From positions 697,303-761,302 of the forward strand of contig BCJX01000015.1 of assembly GCA_001600415.1 (NCBI GenBank): a stretch of 64,000 nucleotides of DNA, read 5' to 3'. The notes under the pieces were generated by a model. That model was not told where the DNA came from. It saw only the letters and a program-made list of their open reading frames with translations, and ran no database searches. The DNA comes from Pascua guehoae (Eukaryota; Basidiomycota; Tremellomycetes; Trichosporonales; Trichosporonaceae). Below, in pieces: positions 53,177 to 64,000 of the stretch (the first letter of the stretch is position 1; each line of letters starts with the position of its first letter). The translations under genes and the position numbers were made by a program.

Positions 53177-53772
53177 GAGCCAAGTAATAATATCATGGGA
53201 CGAGGAAAAGGAAGGAAGGAAGGTTGTGCATCTCGCTCGGCGCCTCGGCAGCCACGGTTTAGGCTGCCATCCTCGCCACCCCGAAATCGACAGCATGCAC
53301 CACACTGTGCGATTAAGACGTATATCAACAAACGCAACAGTGACATCTTGCAGCAAGATTCGCATTCCACCGATGACAAAGGAGGCGGCGGCGTGCGCAA
53401 GCAACAATGTCAGAGACACATTGGTGGAGGGGCAGGGCATGTTGGTTTGGCAGAGCAGCTGGCGGGATGTCAAGAGGCACGACGGGTGAGGAACACGAAA
53501 CGGCGTGTTGGCATTGGCTTGGCATTGCCCTAGGCATATAGAGTATTAGACTAATGCTCACATGGGATGGAATAGTAATAGGTTCAATGGGTAGTCTGTT
53601 ATTGGTGCAGCTGCGCATGGCTGGGAATACATGGGATACACTTTGACTCTGGACGGCACGGTGGGGCCAAGACGCCAAGAGAGATGTTTGACGCGAGGCA
53701 CAAGATGCCAAAAGGACAAGGTTGTGCGCATTACATACGAGGTCTGTTGGAGCAAAGGAAAAGGGTATCTTG

Positions 53773-53788
53773 CAAACTGCGCAGTTTG
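53773..53788. repeat. 16-bp perfect palindrome CAAACTGCGCAGTTTG
   Basis: Read directly. A second palindrome TGCGCAGCTGCGCA is at 53799-53812, and ACTGCGCAGT at 53936-53945. Confidence 0.9.
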
Positions 53789-56700
53789 GATGTCGAAATG
53801 CGCAGCTGCGCAGACCCTCGTATGTTGTGATCGCACAAACCCAACAACACCCAGGCGGCAAGGATCGGCATTTCGGCAGAGACACAGAGATCAGAGAGCT
53901 GATAGGGGTTCATCTCGGTTCAGGGAAATATGCCTACTGCGCAGTCACCCAAACTCGGGCGACAAGGGGGGATCCTAGGAGGCGGTGAGTGTGTCTATCC
54001 CTGAGGCTAACAAATTGATCATCTGGGCATCTGCATGACACTCGTTTATCCTGTTATTCTTGCCCGCCATCCACGCGAATCAAATAGCTAGCATTGCCCG
54101 TGTCCAACATGGCCTGCCAAGACGTGCGTTTCAAGCCATCTCGACTAGATCGACTAGCTAGCACTAGCCCCCCATCAAGGCAATACATTGCGATACATTG
54201 CGGTGGCAGCCATCGCTACATGCATGGCTACATGACACGCCATACTAAACAAGCGCCCCGACAAGGTGCTTAAACCAGCCCACGCCGCGTGCCCACTCAT
54301 GTGGTCTGACGCGTCGGGCGTCGTGTGCCCACATGACGGTGATATCCCACGGTACACATACACAGACACAGACACAAACACACTTCCTTCAACCCCGAAA
54401 TGCGCAGCTCGTCCGTCTCGAGCGGCGCGCTGCGCATCCCAGCTGCGCCGCGCGCCTTCGCTAGGTTCGGTAACCCGTGCCACGCAAGCACGGCACGGTC
54501 TTGGCACTGCGGGGCTGCGGGGCTGCGGCCCTGTCAGCACTATCTGCAGCCCGGATACGAATCCGCTTCCGAGGCCGTCGCCGTGTCGCCGACGGGCATG
54601 CTCCCGGCAAGTGAGCGACAAGTAACGAGGAAACTGCCCTGTGGGGCACGGCACGGGTTGGAGGCCAGAGGCCAGAGGGAATGCGGCAGGCGGCAGGATA
54701 AGCAGCCACCGGCCACATGCCCACATGCACACGTGGCGGTGCCGCCACAGTGTGGCATGTGGCATCATGGCGGCAGCGGCAGCGAGCAGTGGTATGCCCG
54801 ATTGCAACTGGCGTGCGGGCATTCGTGCACCACAAGTGTACAAGTGGCTGCTGCTGGTATTCGGGCCGTTGCACCGCTTGCGCCCCATTCAAAGACCCAC
54901 TTGCCCGTCTGTGTCACTTTCCGCATTCTGAAACTCGCTGGAATGCACGGGCTCTGATAAGGCGGTGCCAGGCGGTGCCAAGGCGGTACACCGGGACGAC
55001 ACCCCCAACGGACACGGGACAGCGCGTGACGCACTCAGCCACTGCCACTCGGCACCCCGGCGCCACCGACGCACGCGCCGACGCGCACCGAACAAGGCCA
55101 AGCAGCGGCCCGTGCGCCTCCCTTTGCAATGCTCGGTTGTTCGTTGGCCGCACGGTCCCCGTAGGACCAGTGCCAAGGGCGCACGGTCGGCGCGGTCGGC
55201 GCCAAGAGACGAGAGACGGAGGGACAGAGACAGAGGGACGCCGCACGGGCGGACTTGGCTTGGCCCGTTCGGCCCGTTTCTGCTCGTTGTGCAATTGTCT
55301 TCGTGCTGCCAATGCCCTGATACCGTCTGTTTGTCGCGCGGAGCTGGGTGCACCAGCCTCCGGCCACCGCAGCACAGTCGCGGTCCCAGCCGCAGCCGCA
55401 GGCAGCAGCTCAAACGTGGGAGACTGCTCGCACCTGCCCCCTTGCTTGGGTGCCTTGGCGTCGCGTCCAGCAACGCACGCTGCGCCACGGGTACACACGT
55501 TGTTCTTTGTCTTCTGAGTCAGTGTGAGCGTATTTCGTCTTGTCAACGGGGGCCTTGTGATCACTGCCCAGATGCGCAGCAGCATTCTCACCATTCTCCT
55601 CCCTAGTACCCAGCTGCGCATCTCGCTCTTATCTGCCGATACCCATCGGCCACGAGCATTCCGTTATCACCATGTTGGCCGTATCTGACCCCAGACGTTG
55701 TCACTCACAGCCGACTCATCCGGGTGACTGTCGATAGCGGTCTGAATGTGATAAGAGGCTGGACAGCCAAGCCAGAACCCAGCTCGGGCACGAAGAACCC
55801 CGTTACGACGAACCCCGTTTTCCTGCGGCGACAGTATGTGCGCATGCAACGACGCAGCGGGTCGACGTGTGCTTCTAAACCAACCGCCGTGGGCTGCAAC
55901 CAGCCAGCTGCCAACGCTTCATCCCAGTGCTGCGGGGCAAGCAGGCCCACCCTGCTGACGTGAGTCTGTCCATGGCGACATTCTGCACATGCTGTCTCCT
56001 CACCCCACTCCTCTCCCCCCCCCCACACACACACCCGGCGCATTCTTCAACCACAGCCAGGCAGCCAGGCCTCGAGTACCCATTCTTTCGCCGAGTGCTG
56101 CCTGGTAATCTCACATCCCTGCCCGCGGGTGAGAATCCGAGTGGCCGACCCCGATCCCTACCAGTGACACTGCTGGATGGTCGTGGGAAACGGTATCAGC
56201 GCATGCACTATTCTGCACGATTTGACCACCAGGCAGTCGTCACGGCGGATCCAGCAACGCGACCAGCCATGCCTCCCACCACAATGTGACCTGGTCGAGT
56301 TGCCCATGATTCCATGGCCGTATTCCTCCACGCGGGGTTTCCTCTTGAGGACACTGTCAGGAAAAGAAACTCACTCGGGGTCGGCCCAATCATTCGGGGT
56401 CCACCCACAGCCAAGTCCTTACGCCCCTATTGACATCTCCTACCATCGACCACACCACCCTGGCCATAGGTCACAGCCACGCGCGTAGCCTCGGAATCGG
56501 ACGAGGTGGGCGTGTGTGGTGCACTGGGAACCCGCCCGCCAACCGACGGCGGTGGGCATTACCCCGCGCACATGCCCAGCACGAGCGGCGACATCGCTCT
56601 GCATACTGCCACTGGCAGACGCCACGATCGAGGCGTGTTGGGGCAAGTGTCGTGGTTGTAGCGGTCCAGGAGTCGAGCTGCGGGCTATGTCGTGGGCCCG

Positions 56701-58380
56701 TAGAGTTCGCGACCGACCGAGGCTCGGTACGAACACGCCGACTCTTGTGACCAACACACCGACTCCACTTGTGACCCCCGCCGGCATTGATTGTGGCATA
56801 CTTGCCCCGCCACAGCCGGGTGGCCTAACGATCCACGCCGTGGTAAAGCAGGTCCGCCAAGTGGTACCCCGAACCAGTCACTGGCAGCAACCTGGCATCC
56901 CCACCCGCGTGCTCGCGTTGACACGCAAGGCTCGTCACTATGGCACTGCCCCACCTGTCCCGCCGCACTGACTGGCGTGGGTCTTGCGTGGCTGCTCAAC
57001 TGGGCGCTGGAGAGTGCGATTGATGCTCAGCATAATATCCACGAGGAATTGCGTGGCCCGTGGCCATGCGGCATACTCGTGGCTGCTGGACATGTCCGCC
57101 AGCGACGCAGGAGACAGTCACGGGCCAAGGGTGTGCAGAACCCAAACGGTGTAAATCGGCCATTCACATCCTCCCAACACTGCAGCCTCTCCAACCTCCG
57201 CATCCCACGCTTTGCCATCGATAGTGTCGACCCTCAAGCACGCCTGGCCTCGTCCCGAGGTCGTGAACGCGACTCGTAGCAGTGGACCGGCCGACCGATC
57301 CCAGGACGTGCTTGCATTCACTTTCTTCTGGAATAGCCCTTGGTCGGGTTCGGCTCCGGCCCGCATCGAGGCGCACCACAATGGCCAACCGCTTGACGTT
57401 GGGTAGTGCGTGGCTGGGCCCGCCAGGCCCCCAGGGATGAACTAGTAATCATGGGTCACGAACTTGTGGGCTCGCAGGGAGTTAGGGTTGCGGACTTTGG
57501 AGAGGAAAAGGGGGCAAATAGCTGACTGTCGCCTGGAGACATGAGGATTCGGGCAAGGCAGCCGTGACTTCTGAGACGTTGCGAAGAGCTCAGGACGAGT
57601 GAATACACGTACAGGAGCGGAGCCCTGCGATTGACACTGGCTCGCTTGCAGCGTCTGGTCGGGGCCACCGAGTCGGCCGGTTGTAGGTTGTCGCCCGGAT
57701 GTTCGTTGCACTGTCTCGCACGCACGACACTCGGGCGCTTTTGTCCAGCGATTGGTCCGAATAGCGACCAAAGTAGCCGCGACCAGAAAAACGAGCTAAT
57801 TCCTCTGTCGTAATCGATGGCATGTGGCGTTGTCGTCCTCGGTTTCGATGGCCGTCGAGTACGTTGCCCTGCTGCTTCGGATCTCATCGCTATGACTACC
57901 TCATGCCCAGGAACTTTATGTTGGTATCGCGAACGCGCTGGTACGCTTTCCCGGGTAGAACCGGCTGACGCAGGCAGGTTATGCGAGTTGTCGAGAGCCA
58001 TGATCTCGACCTGTCCCGAACCAGAGGCCGGACCCGTGGAGGGATACTTTGCCGTCTCTTGCTTGGCACAGGTGGACGGCGTCGGATGCCGTGGCTGGTG
58101 GGAGCGGCGTCGCGAGGGGGTTTTCGAATCGGTGCGAGTTTGTAATCGTGCACGCTGTGAGGTGTTGTGAGAGAACGGTTGTCGTTGGTGAGGATGGATG
58201 ACGATTCGAGGAGACGAGGGCTGTGGCGGGATGGATCACTGGCAGGCTAGCCAGGTCTGTGTGCTAAGATTTGGGTGCAATGGTGATGTGGCTGAAATCC
58301 GAGGCTGGGAGGGGGCTATCAGCACGGGTTATTTGCAGGAAGGCTTGTGTCTGTGGCCGCGAGAGAATGATTCAAGGGCG

Positions 58381-58440
58381 GAGAATGAGCAAGAGGAGAA
58401 TGAGCAAGAGGAGGATGAGCAACCAATCAATGAGCAAGAG
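58381..58440 (+). repeat. 15-bp tandem repeat (GAGAATGAGCAAGAG type), four units
   Basis: Units 1 and 2 are identical; units 3 and 4 carry a few changes. As plus-strand codons they would read Glu/Asn/Gln-rich, but no gene context supports translation. Confidence 0.8.
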
Positions 58441-58790
58441 GAGAAGGAACATGGGCGGGAAGCAAGGAATGGCGAGGCAAGAACGTAATGGCCATGCAGT
58501 GCTCCGACAACTTGGGTGTTTTGTCAGTAGGATTCCGTCCGTGGACCCAGAGTCATTCAACCTCGTGTCGACGCGGGTTACTGTACTGCTATCTTCCACA
58601 ACATGATGCCAAGATTGTGTCAACAAGAGGAGAGCAGCAAGAGCGGCATGCAGCAAGATCAAGACACACTCGCACACACAAAGTCGAGGCGCCTCACCAC
58701 CACAGCCGTGACACAGAACACGGGAGCAAAACCACATGGTCTTGGACTCTAAAAAGGGTTCTCACGATCTCCATGGACTCATTTTCAGAA

Positions 58791-58882
58791 ATCGCTATGG
58801 CTTAGTGGGAAAGCGCCAGGCTCATATCGACGTTTGTTCGAATGATACCTGGAGATCGCAGGATCGAAACCTGCTGGCGATA
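58791..58882 (+). tRNA. tRNA-Met (CAT), initiator-like, with a 20-nt intron
   Basis: Acceptor ATCGCTA pairs with TGGCGAT (A1-T72 pair), followed by A73. The D-arm is GCTT-AGTGGGA-AAGC. Anticodon stem CCAGG/CCTGG encloses CTCATA (anticodon CAT), with an intron at 58827..58846 after position 37. The T-arm GCAGG-ATCGAAA-CCTGC carries A54 and the ATCGAAA loop. A1-T72 and A54 are marks of eukaryotic initiator tRNA. A T6 tract follows. Confidence 0.88.
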
Positions 58883-58889
58883 ATCGATA

Positions 58890-58895
58890 TTTTTT
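58890..58895 (+). terminator. Pol III T6 terminator of tRNA-Met
   Basis: Six T residues lie 8 nt after the tRNA 3' end. Confidence 0.7.
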
Positions 58896-59179
58896 GTCTT
58901 TTGCTGCCAGTGGTTGCTGTCAGTGGCACTTTCTTTTGCAGCTCATGGTCCAAGTCACAGTGACTCGTGCACATCCCCTCGGCTTGCCGCCCACACACGT
59001 CCGTTAGTCTGCCGAAAGGGGACACGCGTTCACGACCGAGCCTAGTGGCTATGAATATCCATCTCAAAATACACATGATCCCCATGAATGCCCAAGAAAA
59101 ATAGGCTCAACACACCTGGCAGACCATCAAACATCACTTGCAACACTAGCCACCCCATCCGCCCACGCACACACACTCC

Positions 59180-62100
59180 CTACTTGCCCAGAATCGCCGC
59201 CATCTCCTTTTCGTCTGCGGCGTCAATCCCCCTCGCGCGCGCCTTGAGGCGCAAGTTGCGGTCAAACGTGACGAGGAGCACCTGTGTGGCCTTTTCGGTG
59301 GGCCGTGGCGCCGACATGCCGAGAACGGTGGATCGGTCAACAAAGTGCTGCGCCTGGAACGAGGCAACGTTGAGAATCATGTCGTCCATGGTGCGCGAGA
59401 GATCCTCTGCCCCCGCAGTCGGCGTGTGGAAGTCGAGGGCCTCGGCGCGGATCAACAGGTCGGTGAGATAGTTGCCGCGCGTGGTCTGGATCTTGAGGCA
59501 GAGTGCATGTGTACGGATCCGAGCTTCCAGGTAGGACACGGCCGCCTGTGCCTCGGAACCTAGCGGCGGCGGGTTCTTTGACAGACCGTCGAGCTCGGTT
59601 ACAACTGTTGGGGTCAGACGCATTCCTTTTTCACCAATAGAGTGCAACAACAACTCACCAGGAAGAGGGACAATGACGCTCCACTGCCCACCCTCGACGA
59701 CTTTGGCAAACAGCGACAAGGCAGACAACAAGACGTTGGTGTCGAAAATAAGAATCGTGTAGCCCGGCACCACATTGTGCGACGTGCTCCTCTTGCGGTT
59801 CGAGCGTGGCATACGCGCAGGCATGGCCGGCGCCGATCCAGACCCACCCGGCAGCTTGAGAATGTCGCGCAGGTGGCGGCGGCGTTCGCGCAAGACAGAC
59901 AGCTTTGGATCGTCGCCCTCGCTCCCCGACTCGTCGGCGACATCCTCGATTTCCGGCACAGGAGCCACCGGCGCGCGTCGCGCGGCTTCACGACGTTCGG
60001 CCGCGGCCAGCTCAGCCGCCTTGGCAGCCTCTGCCTCGTCAATGGCGGCGGCGAGCGCACCGCGGACCACGGCATGGCCGCCCTCAATTTCAAAGCCGTC
60101 CAGGTAGGTCGCAATGACACCAACAGACCATGCAATGCGTCGTCTCCGCCGCTCATGTACTGCCACGGGGCCATCGGTCAGGTCTGCACCGTCCACGTCG
60201 TCGACAACACCCTCTGCAATGTCGAGGACCGAGTCAAAGTTGGATAGGAGGACGTCCATTTCCGACTGCAGGCGCTCGCCCACGCGGGGCACCGTGGGTC
60301 CGCCGGTCGATCCGCGGCCATTCGGCTTGGCCTTCCAGAATCCGCGTTCATAGACGCGGCGCCCGATCCACTCCATGCCGCGCATGACCCAGTCTTCAGG
60401 CAGCGGTGGTGGGCTCATGAGTCGCGTTTCTTCGCGCAGGTCGAGACCGAGCGAGTTGACAAAGTCGGCAAGCTTGCGCCATGGTACGTGCGTGAGGAGC
60501 GACGCTCCAGCCGCCGGCTGGCGGAAGATGGTCGCAAGAAAGGTCATAAAGATGGTCAGATAGGGATTGAAGACCTGGTGGATGCCTTGTTGCCGCAGAG
60601 GATGGGCAAAGACAAAGTCGAGAACGGCAAACGACAGGTCGAGCGCAAGCGTAAACGATGGCGGAGGAGGGGCATCGGCAGCCGGTGGTGTTGATCCTGG
60701 TTCTTCGTCGTCGACCACTTCTCCATCTACATCCACATCCTCGTCTGCTTCGCCGGCATCTTCCATCGCGTGTTGTCGTCGGCGAGCCGCGCCCTCCTGC
60801 GCTAACGCCTTGCGGACAAGCCCGCACCCGGACCCATACTGCAGGACGGCAGCCAAGTTGGTCACGCCCATCATTAACCAGTCGACAAGGGTGACACACG
60901 CCTTGCGGCTGACGCCGTCCAGACTCGCATCCTCCTCGAGGCGCTCCATGAAGCGGCTCATGACTGGCACAAAGTCGTCGAGCTGGATCTTTGTGAACAG
61001 CATGCCGTGCAGGCGGACAAAGAGGTCCATGGCGGTGGCCTCTGGAGAAGAACGCTCAAATTGGAGAGCAGAGTCAAAGAGCGGAAGCACCGACTCGCGC
61101 GCCGTTTCAAACGGATGTGACGCCGTCAAACTCTTTGCAAAGTGGTAGAGCGCACGAGCTTCCTGGCCCCGGACATCGCGGCACAATAGTGCGAGGTGAT
61201 GTTGCAAGCGTCCTTCGCCAGGCTTTTCCGATATCCCCATTGCGTACCAGTCGCGTGCCGTCGTTCGCCACGTCTCCTTGTCCTCGACGTCCCAGTTATC
61301 GGCCACCTCCTGGCCAATGCTCGCACCAGAGGACATGGGCGGTTCGTCGTCGTCGATCCGCGCGTCCACGGACCGCTTCCGCTTCGGGCTATCCGAGACA
61401 AGCGCACTCGCCACAGCCATGCGGTAACGCGCGAGATCGCCCAGAGCCTCGATCCACGCTGTGCGAAAGCTCGCAAGGTCCGGGTCCTCGAACAGCTCGG
61501 TGTAGAATTGGTACGCGTCATAAATGAAATCAGTGAGGAGGTCGAGAGCGATGGGGTTGCGCGACATCCATGCAAAGCGCAGCCGCTCCAGGATAGTGTG
61601 GAAGCCCATCTGCCAAAGTCGAACGGGAATGTTGTACTTGACGGGTAATGAGCGCAAACCAGGCGGCACTTTTGGGTCGAGCGCACGCTTGAGAAAGTTG
61701 CAGTGGCAGTCGGCAAGCTCCTTGTGCATCGAGATGAGCTCGGCCCAGGCCAGGCTCTCGTTGCCCGTTGGCCTGGGTGGTCGCGGTTGTCGTTCAGACG
61801 CTGGTGGCGGATCCAACAATACCGAGATGCCGGCCTCTGGATCAGACGCCATTTTCCGGTGCATCTCGGTAAGACTCTGTTCGAGGATCAGAATCTCCTT
61901 GTACGCCGCCTTGATGTAGGCCTTGGCACCAGAGTCGCCCTCACCGCGGCCGCGGTCACGGTCCTTCAAACTTTCGCTGCCCTCGCTGCTGCGCGAACCC
62001 TTGCTGCGCGTGTCCGAGTCCTGGCGGCGGCTAGGATGCGAGCTGCCCCTCTCGCTGCCTTCTTGTCGTCTGCGACGTACACGCTCCTTGTCCGCCTGTT

Positions 62101-62843
62101 CTTCGGGCGTTGGGGGCTGCGACCGACGAAGCACAGATACCGCCGACCGAGATGGGTCATACGGCCGAAAGTGGACAGGATCATGTACTGCGGGATCGAA
62201 CAGCTTTGGCCGTGAAGAGGGCCCGGGGGCGTCTGGGTCATAGAGGTGACGGGCGCGGTCATCAGAGGAGGCAATTGGGCGCCTTGATCGAGGAGGGCGT
62301 GGAGGTGGTGGGGGCGCTTCTGGGTCAAAGAGCTGGCGTCGGACGGCTGGCTCGCGGCGCCGATCGTCTTTGGATCTCGTGGGAAGAGGGGGAGGCGCAG
62401 GCGAGGTGGGTTCGGCGCGACGTGGAATCGCAGGCATAGAGGGGTCGTAGAGCTGCTTGTTGGCGGCAGACGGCTGCGGTCCCCGGTCAAACTCATTGAC
62501 CTTGTGTCGTCTGGAACGCTCGCCATCCCGACGCTGTGCGCTTCTAAGTCTGTCAGAGTCAGAGGCAGACATGGGGGCTCACCTTGGTGAGGGAAGCGCA
62601 CGCGAGTACCCGTCGTCGCGGTCGCGGTCGCGATCGCGGTCTCGCCGAGGCGGAGGAGGAGGCGGGGCACTGCGGGCGTTAGGAGGAGGCAGCAACAAGG
62701 GATGGAGAGCTAGACGCCATCGCTCACCGAGAACTTGTAGATGTTGATGCGTTCTTGCGCTGCAAGGCGACAATGCGCTCGGTGATTACATCGGCGTCAT
62801 GCCGGATGCGAGACGGTCTTGTCTCAGTGGTGGTTGATTCCAT
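59180..62843 (-). CDS. SMG6: Smg6/Est1-like protein with C-terminal PIN endonuclease domain
   Basis: Exons complement(59180..59604, 59659..62549, 62583..62669, 62728..62843), 1172 aa. Exon 1 starts MESTTTETRPSRIRHDADVI; exon 2 encodes an RDRDRD run; exon 3 begins LRSAQRRDGERS. The N-terminal third is disordered and carries repeated (L)YDP/FDP motifs. An Est1/14-3-3-like helical region (from about residue 279) includes KAYIKAAYKEILILEQSLTE and the LAWAELISMHKELADCHCNF block. The PIN domain (about 995-1172) has YTILIFDTNVLLSAL, VVTELDGLSKNPPPLGSEAQ, TMDDMILNVASFQ and VTFDRNLRLKARARGI, so the acidic catalytic residues are kept. Human SMG6 cleaves mRNA near premature stops; the same role is expected. 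ATG 62572 is a decoy inside a 33-nt intron. Confidence 0.9.
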
Positions 62844-63783
62844 TCTAAATCGGAGAGGTACGCGCGGGTGGCGGCTCGTTGTTTATGGACACATTGTTGC
62901 TGATTGCAGGGCGTCTTGGTACGTCAAGGAGGCGAGTCTTGGCGCAATGACGCGATGGTGGTGGGCAACTGGAGACTGTCGAGGTGGGTATAAGAGAGAA
63001 ACGAGTACGAGGAAGAAGGGTGGACGTCGAGATTTGATGAAATGGAGCAAGGTAGGCGATGGACGTGGAATGGAGATGGGACAAGAATAGGCGGATGTGT
63101 GGTTGGTTGTGGTGTGGTGGTGTTGGTGATGATGGAATGGATCAGAGTGGTTGGTAGGGAAGGTGGAGAGGGACGACGACGACGAGCAATGACAGTGACA
63201 ATGACAATGACAATGGTCGCATGCCCCTTTTTCCTTCCTTCCTTCTTCGTTCCTTCCTTCGTTGGGCCTTCCTTGGGTGGTGCGCCCTTTTCGTGATGCT
63301 CTTTGGCTGGCTGGGTCATTTGCCGTCATTTATGCCGGGGGTGGGTTGTGCTGCTGCTGCGCGTCTCAGCGGTGAGCCTGAATGTAATGGGGCCTGGTCT
63401 GCATGCATGGCATGCTGCTGGATATCGCGCGCAGTCGATTGTTCCACAAACTCGTAAAAGCGCAGTCATGCAGTCACCCACCCCCCCTGGCTACCATGCT
63501 CGCAGCCTGCAGCAATTCATGGCTGCTAGCCGCAGTCGCCGCAGTCGCAGCAGTCGTCGCGCGTGCCGGTCATGACCGGTCAAAGGCAAAATGACTACTG
63601 CCTGCTGGCTGCTGTTACTGCGCAGCAACCCGTTGACCCATATTACAGGAGACCCGCTTGCCCTTGGGTAGAGTTCCTGTCCATCTCATCAAGTCTGATC
63701 CCGCTCACAGGCTGGTCCACAACCTCCACTCTATTGTCGTAATTGCAAGATTTAAAAATTATGATTAGAGACGGAACCAAACT
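62844..63783. other. Intergenic region with simple repeats
   Basis: 940 bp upstream of the SMG6-like gene. It contains (GACAAT)n-like units near 63190-63215, a CCTTCCTT run near 63235-63275 and an AT-rich stretch at about 63740-63810. No gene is recognised. Confidence 0.5.
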
Positions 63784-64000
63784 TCAAAGGATTTCTTTAA
63801 TGATACATTTCAGTAGGTCACGTGATGTATTGAGGAAGAGATCTGCAGTGGACTTTGTGACGACGAGGTCTTGTGCCTGTCGTAGGCGGCGCAGAGCCGC
63901 GTAGAATGCGCAGGGAGACGCGCAGGCGAGCAGCGCGAGCAGTTTGAATCGTTGGATGGCAGGTACGTAGGTAGGTCTGGGCAGACGTGCAGCGACAAGC
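63784..64000 (-). CDS. Partial gene cut by the window edge, unknown function
   Basis: A minus-strand open frame runs from the window edge to TGA at 63784-63786, giving a protein C-terminus of about 71 residues: ...RPTYVPAIQRFKLLALLACA, FYAALRRLRQAQDLVVTKST and FLNTSRDLLKCIIKEIL. Composition is protein-like, with amphipathic Leu/Arg helices, unlike the chance ORFs nearby. Start, upstream exons and function lie outside the window. An intron within the visible part cannot be excluded, since the frame near 63965 passes through a GTACGT-rich stretch. Confidence 0.45.
   Translation of the reverse strand, partial: LVAARLPRPTYVPAIQRFKLLALLACASPCAFYAALRRLRQAQDLVVTKSTADLFLNTSRDLLKCIIKEIL

Larger units (their letters stand above)
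52107..58790. other. Gene desert, 6.7 kb
   Basis: No conserved protein, RNA gene or intact transposon is recognised. Many chance ORFs up to 266 codons occur on both strands, with Arg/Cys/His-rich composition. Landmarks are a CAGGTCATG triple repeat, an 18-A tract, three CTGCGCAG-centred palindromes near 53.8-53.9 kb and a 15-bp tandem repeat close to the tRNA. The first 500 bp, rich in GTGG and TTGCTG words, likely include the 5' region of the Xpt1-like gene. Confidence 0.5.

Noticed and set aside
54717..55517. 266-codon plus ORF in the 6.7-kb desert
   Set aside because: Arg/Cys/His/Thr-rich, overlapped by equally long frames on the other strand, and no motif.
58198..58488. Plus ORF with an NEQEENEQEE repeat
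   Set aside because: The open frame is created by the 15-bp tandem repeat; the rest shows no protein features.
62572..62574. ATG at 62572 as the SMG6 start
   Set aside because: It lies in a 33-nt intron; two upstream exons with protein-like, in-frame sequence give a better N-terminus.
1..64000. CRISPR arrays, operons, insertion sequences, rRNA operons
   Set aside because: None seen; the gene architecture is eukaryotic throughout.

Overview
The window is a GC-rich, intron-dense fungal chromosome segment. Gene content points to a basidiomycete yeast, probably a tremellomycete of the Trichosporonales/Cryptococcus type. The evidence is many 32-60 nt GT-AG introns with CTAAC/CTGAC branch sites, introns in all three tRNA genes, a Stealth-family xylosylphosphotransferase-like gene, and a Smg6-type PIN nuclease. 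The species assignment is inference; no search was run. I rebuilt the genes by hand from conserved protein blocks and splice signals. Every complete model keeps frame through all its junctions.

Layout. 0-13.3 kb is packed with housekeeping genes: mitochondrial uL23 (-), a two-BIR survivin/Bir1 (+), a NIPA-type Mg2+ transporter (-), a Ca3427-like periplasmic-binding-fold protein (-), a CoA-type Nudix hydrolase (+), RNA polymerase III subunit Rpc25 (-) and a Rim2-type mitochondrial nucleotide carrier (+). 13.4-18.3 kb has a tRNA-Cys gene and then almost 5 kb without a recognisable gene, containing a 36-bp imperfect palindrome. 18.3-24 kb has a JEN/SHS-type carboxylate transporter and two tandem FMN-binding (PNPO/Alr4036-like) paralogues with a second intron-bearing tRNA-Cys between them. 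24.2-36.5 kb has Dbp7 RNA helicase (-), TORC2 subunit Sin1/Avo1 (+), a small secreted DOMON protein (+), an F-box protein (-) and an aspartic protease with a basic low-complexity tail (+).

39-48.4 kb has a polyol-type zinc dehydrogenase (+), a metal-dependent amidohydrolase (-, with an assembly gap inside one intron) and a cytochrome P450 (-). The first two have much larger, repeat-filled introns than the rest of the window. These three could form a small catabolic neighbourhood, but nothing in the sequence proves co-function. 49.5-52.1 kb holds the Stealth/Xpt1-like Golgi glycan phosphotransferase (-). 52.1-58.8 kb is a gene desert ending in an intron-containing initiator-like tRNA-Met. 59.2-62.8 kb encodes a Smg6/Est1-like nonsense-mediated-decay nuclease (-), and the right edge cuts a further minus-strand gene.

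No operons, CRISPR arrays, rRNA genes or intact transposons were seen. The most unusual material is in gene structure: ultra-short introns, micro-exons, a GC-AG intron, intron-bearing tRNAs and expanded repeat-bearing introns. There is no obvious new multi-gene system.
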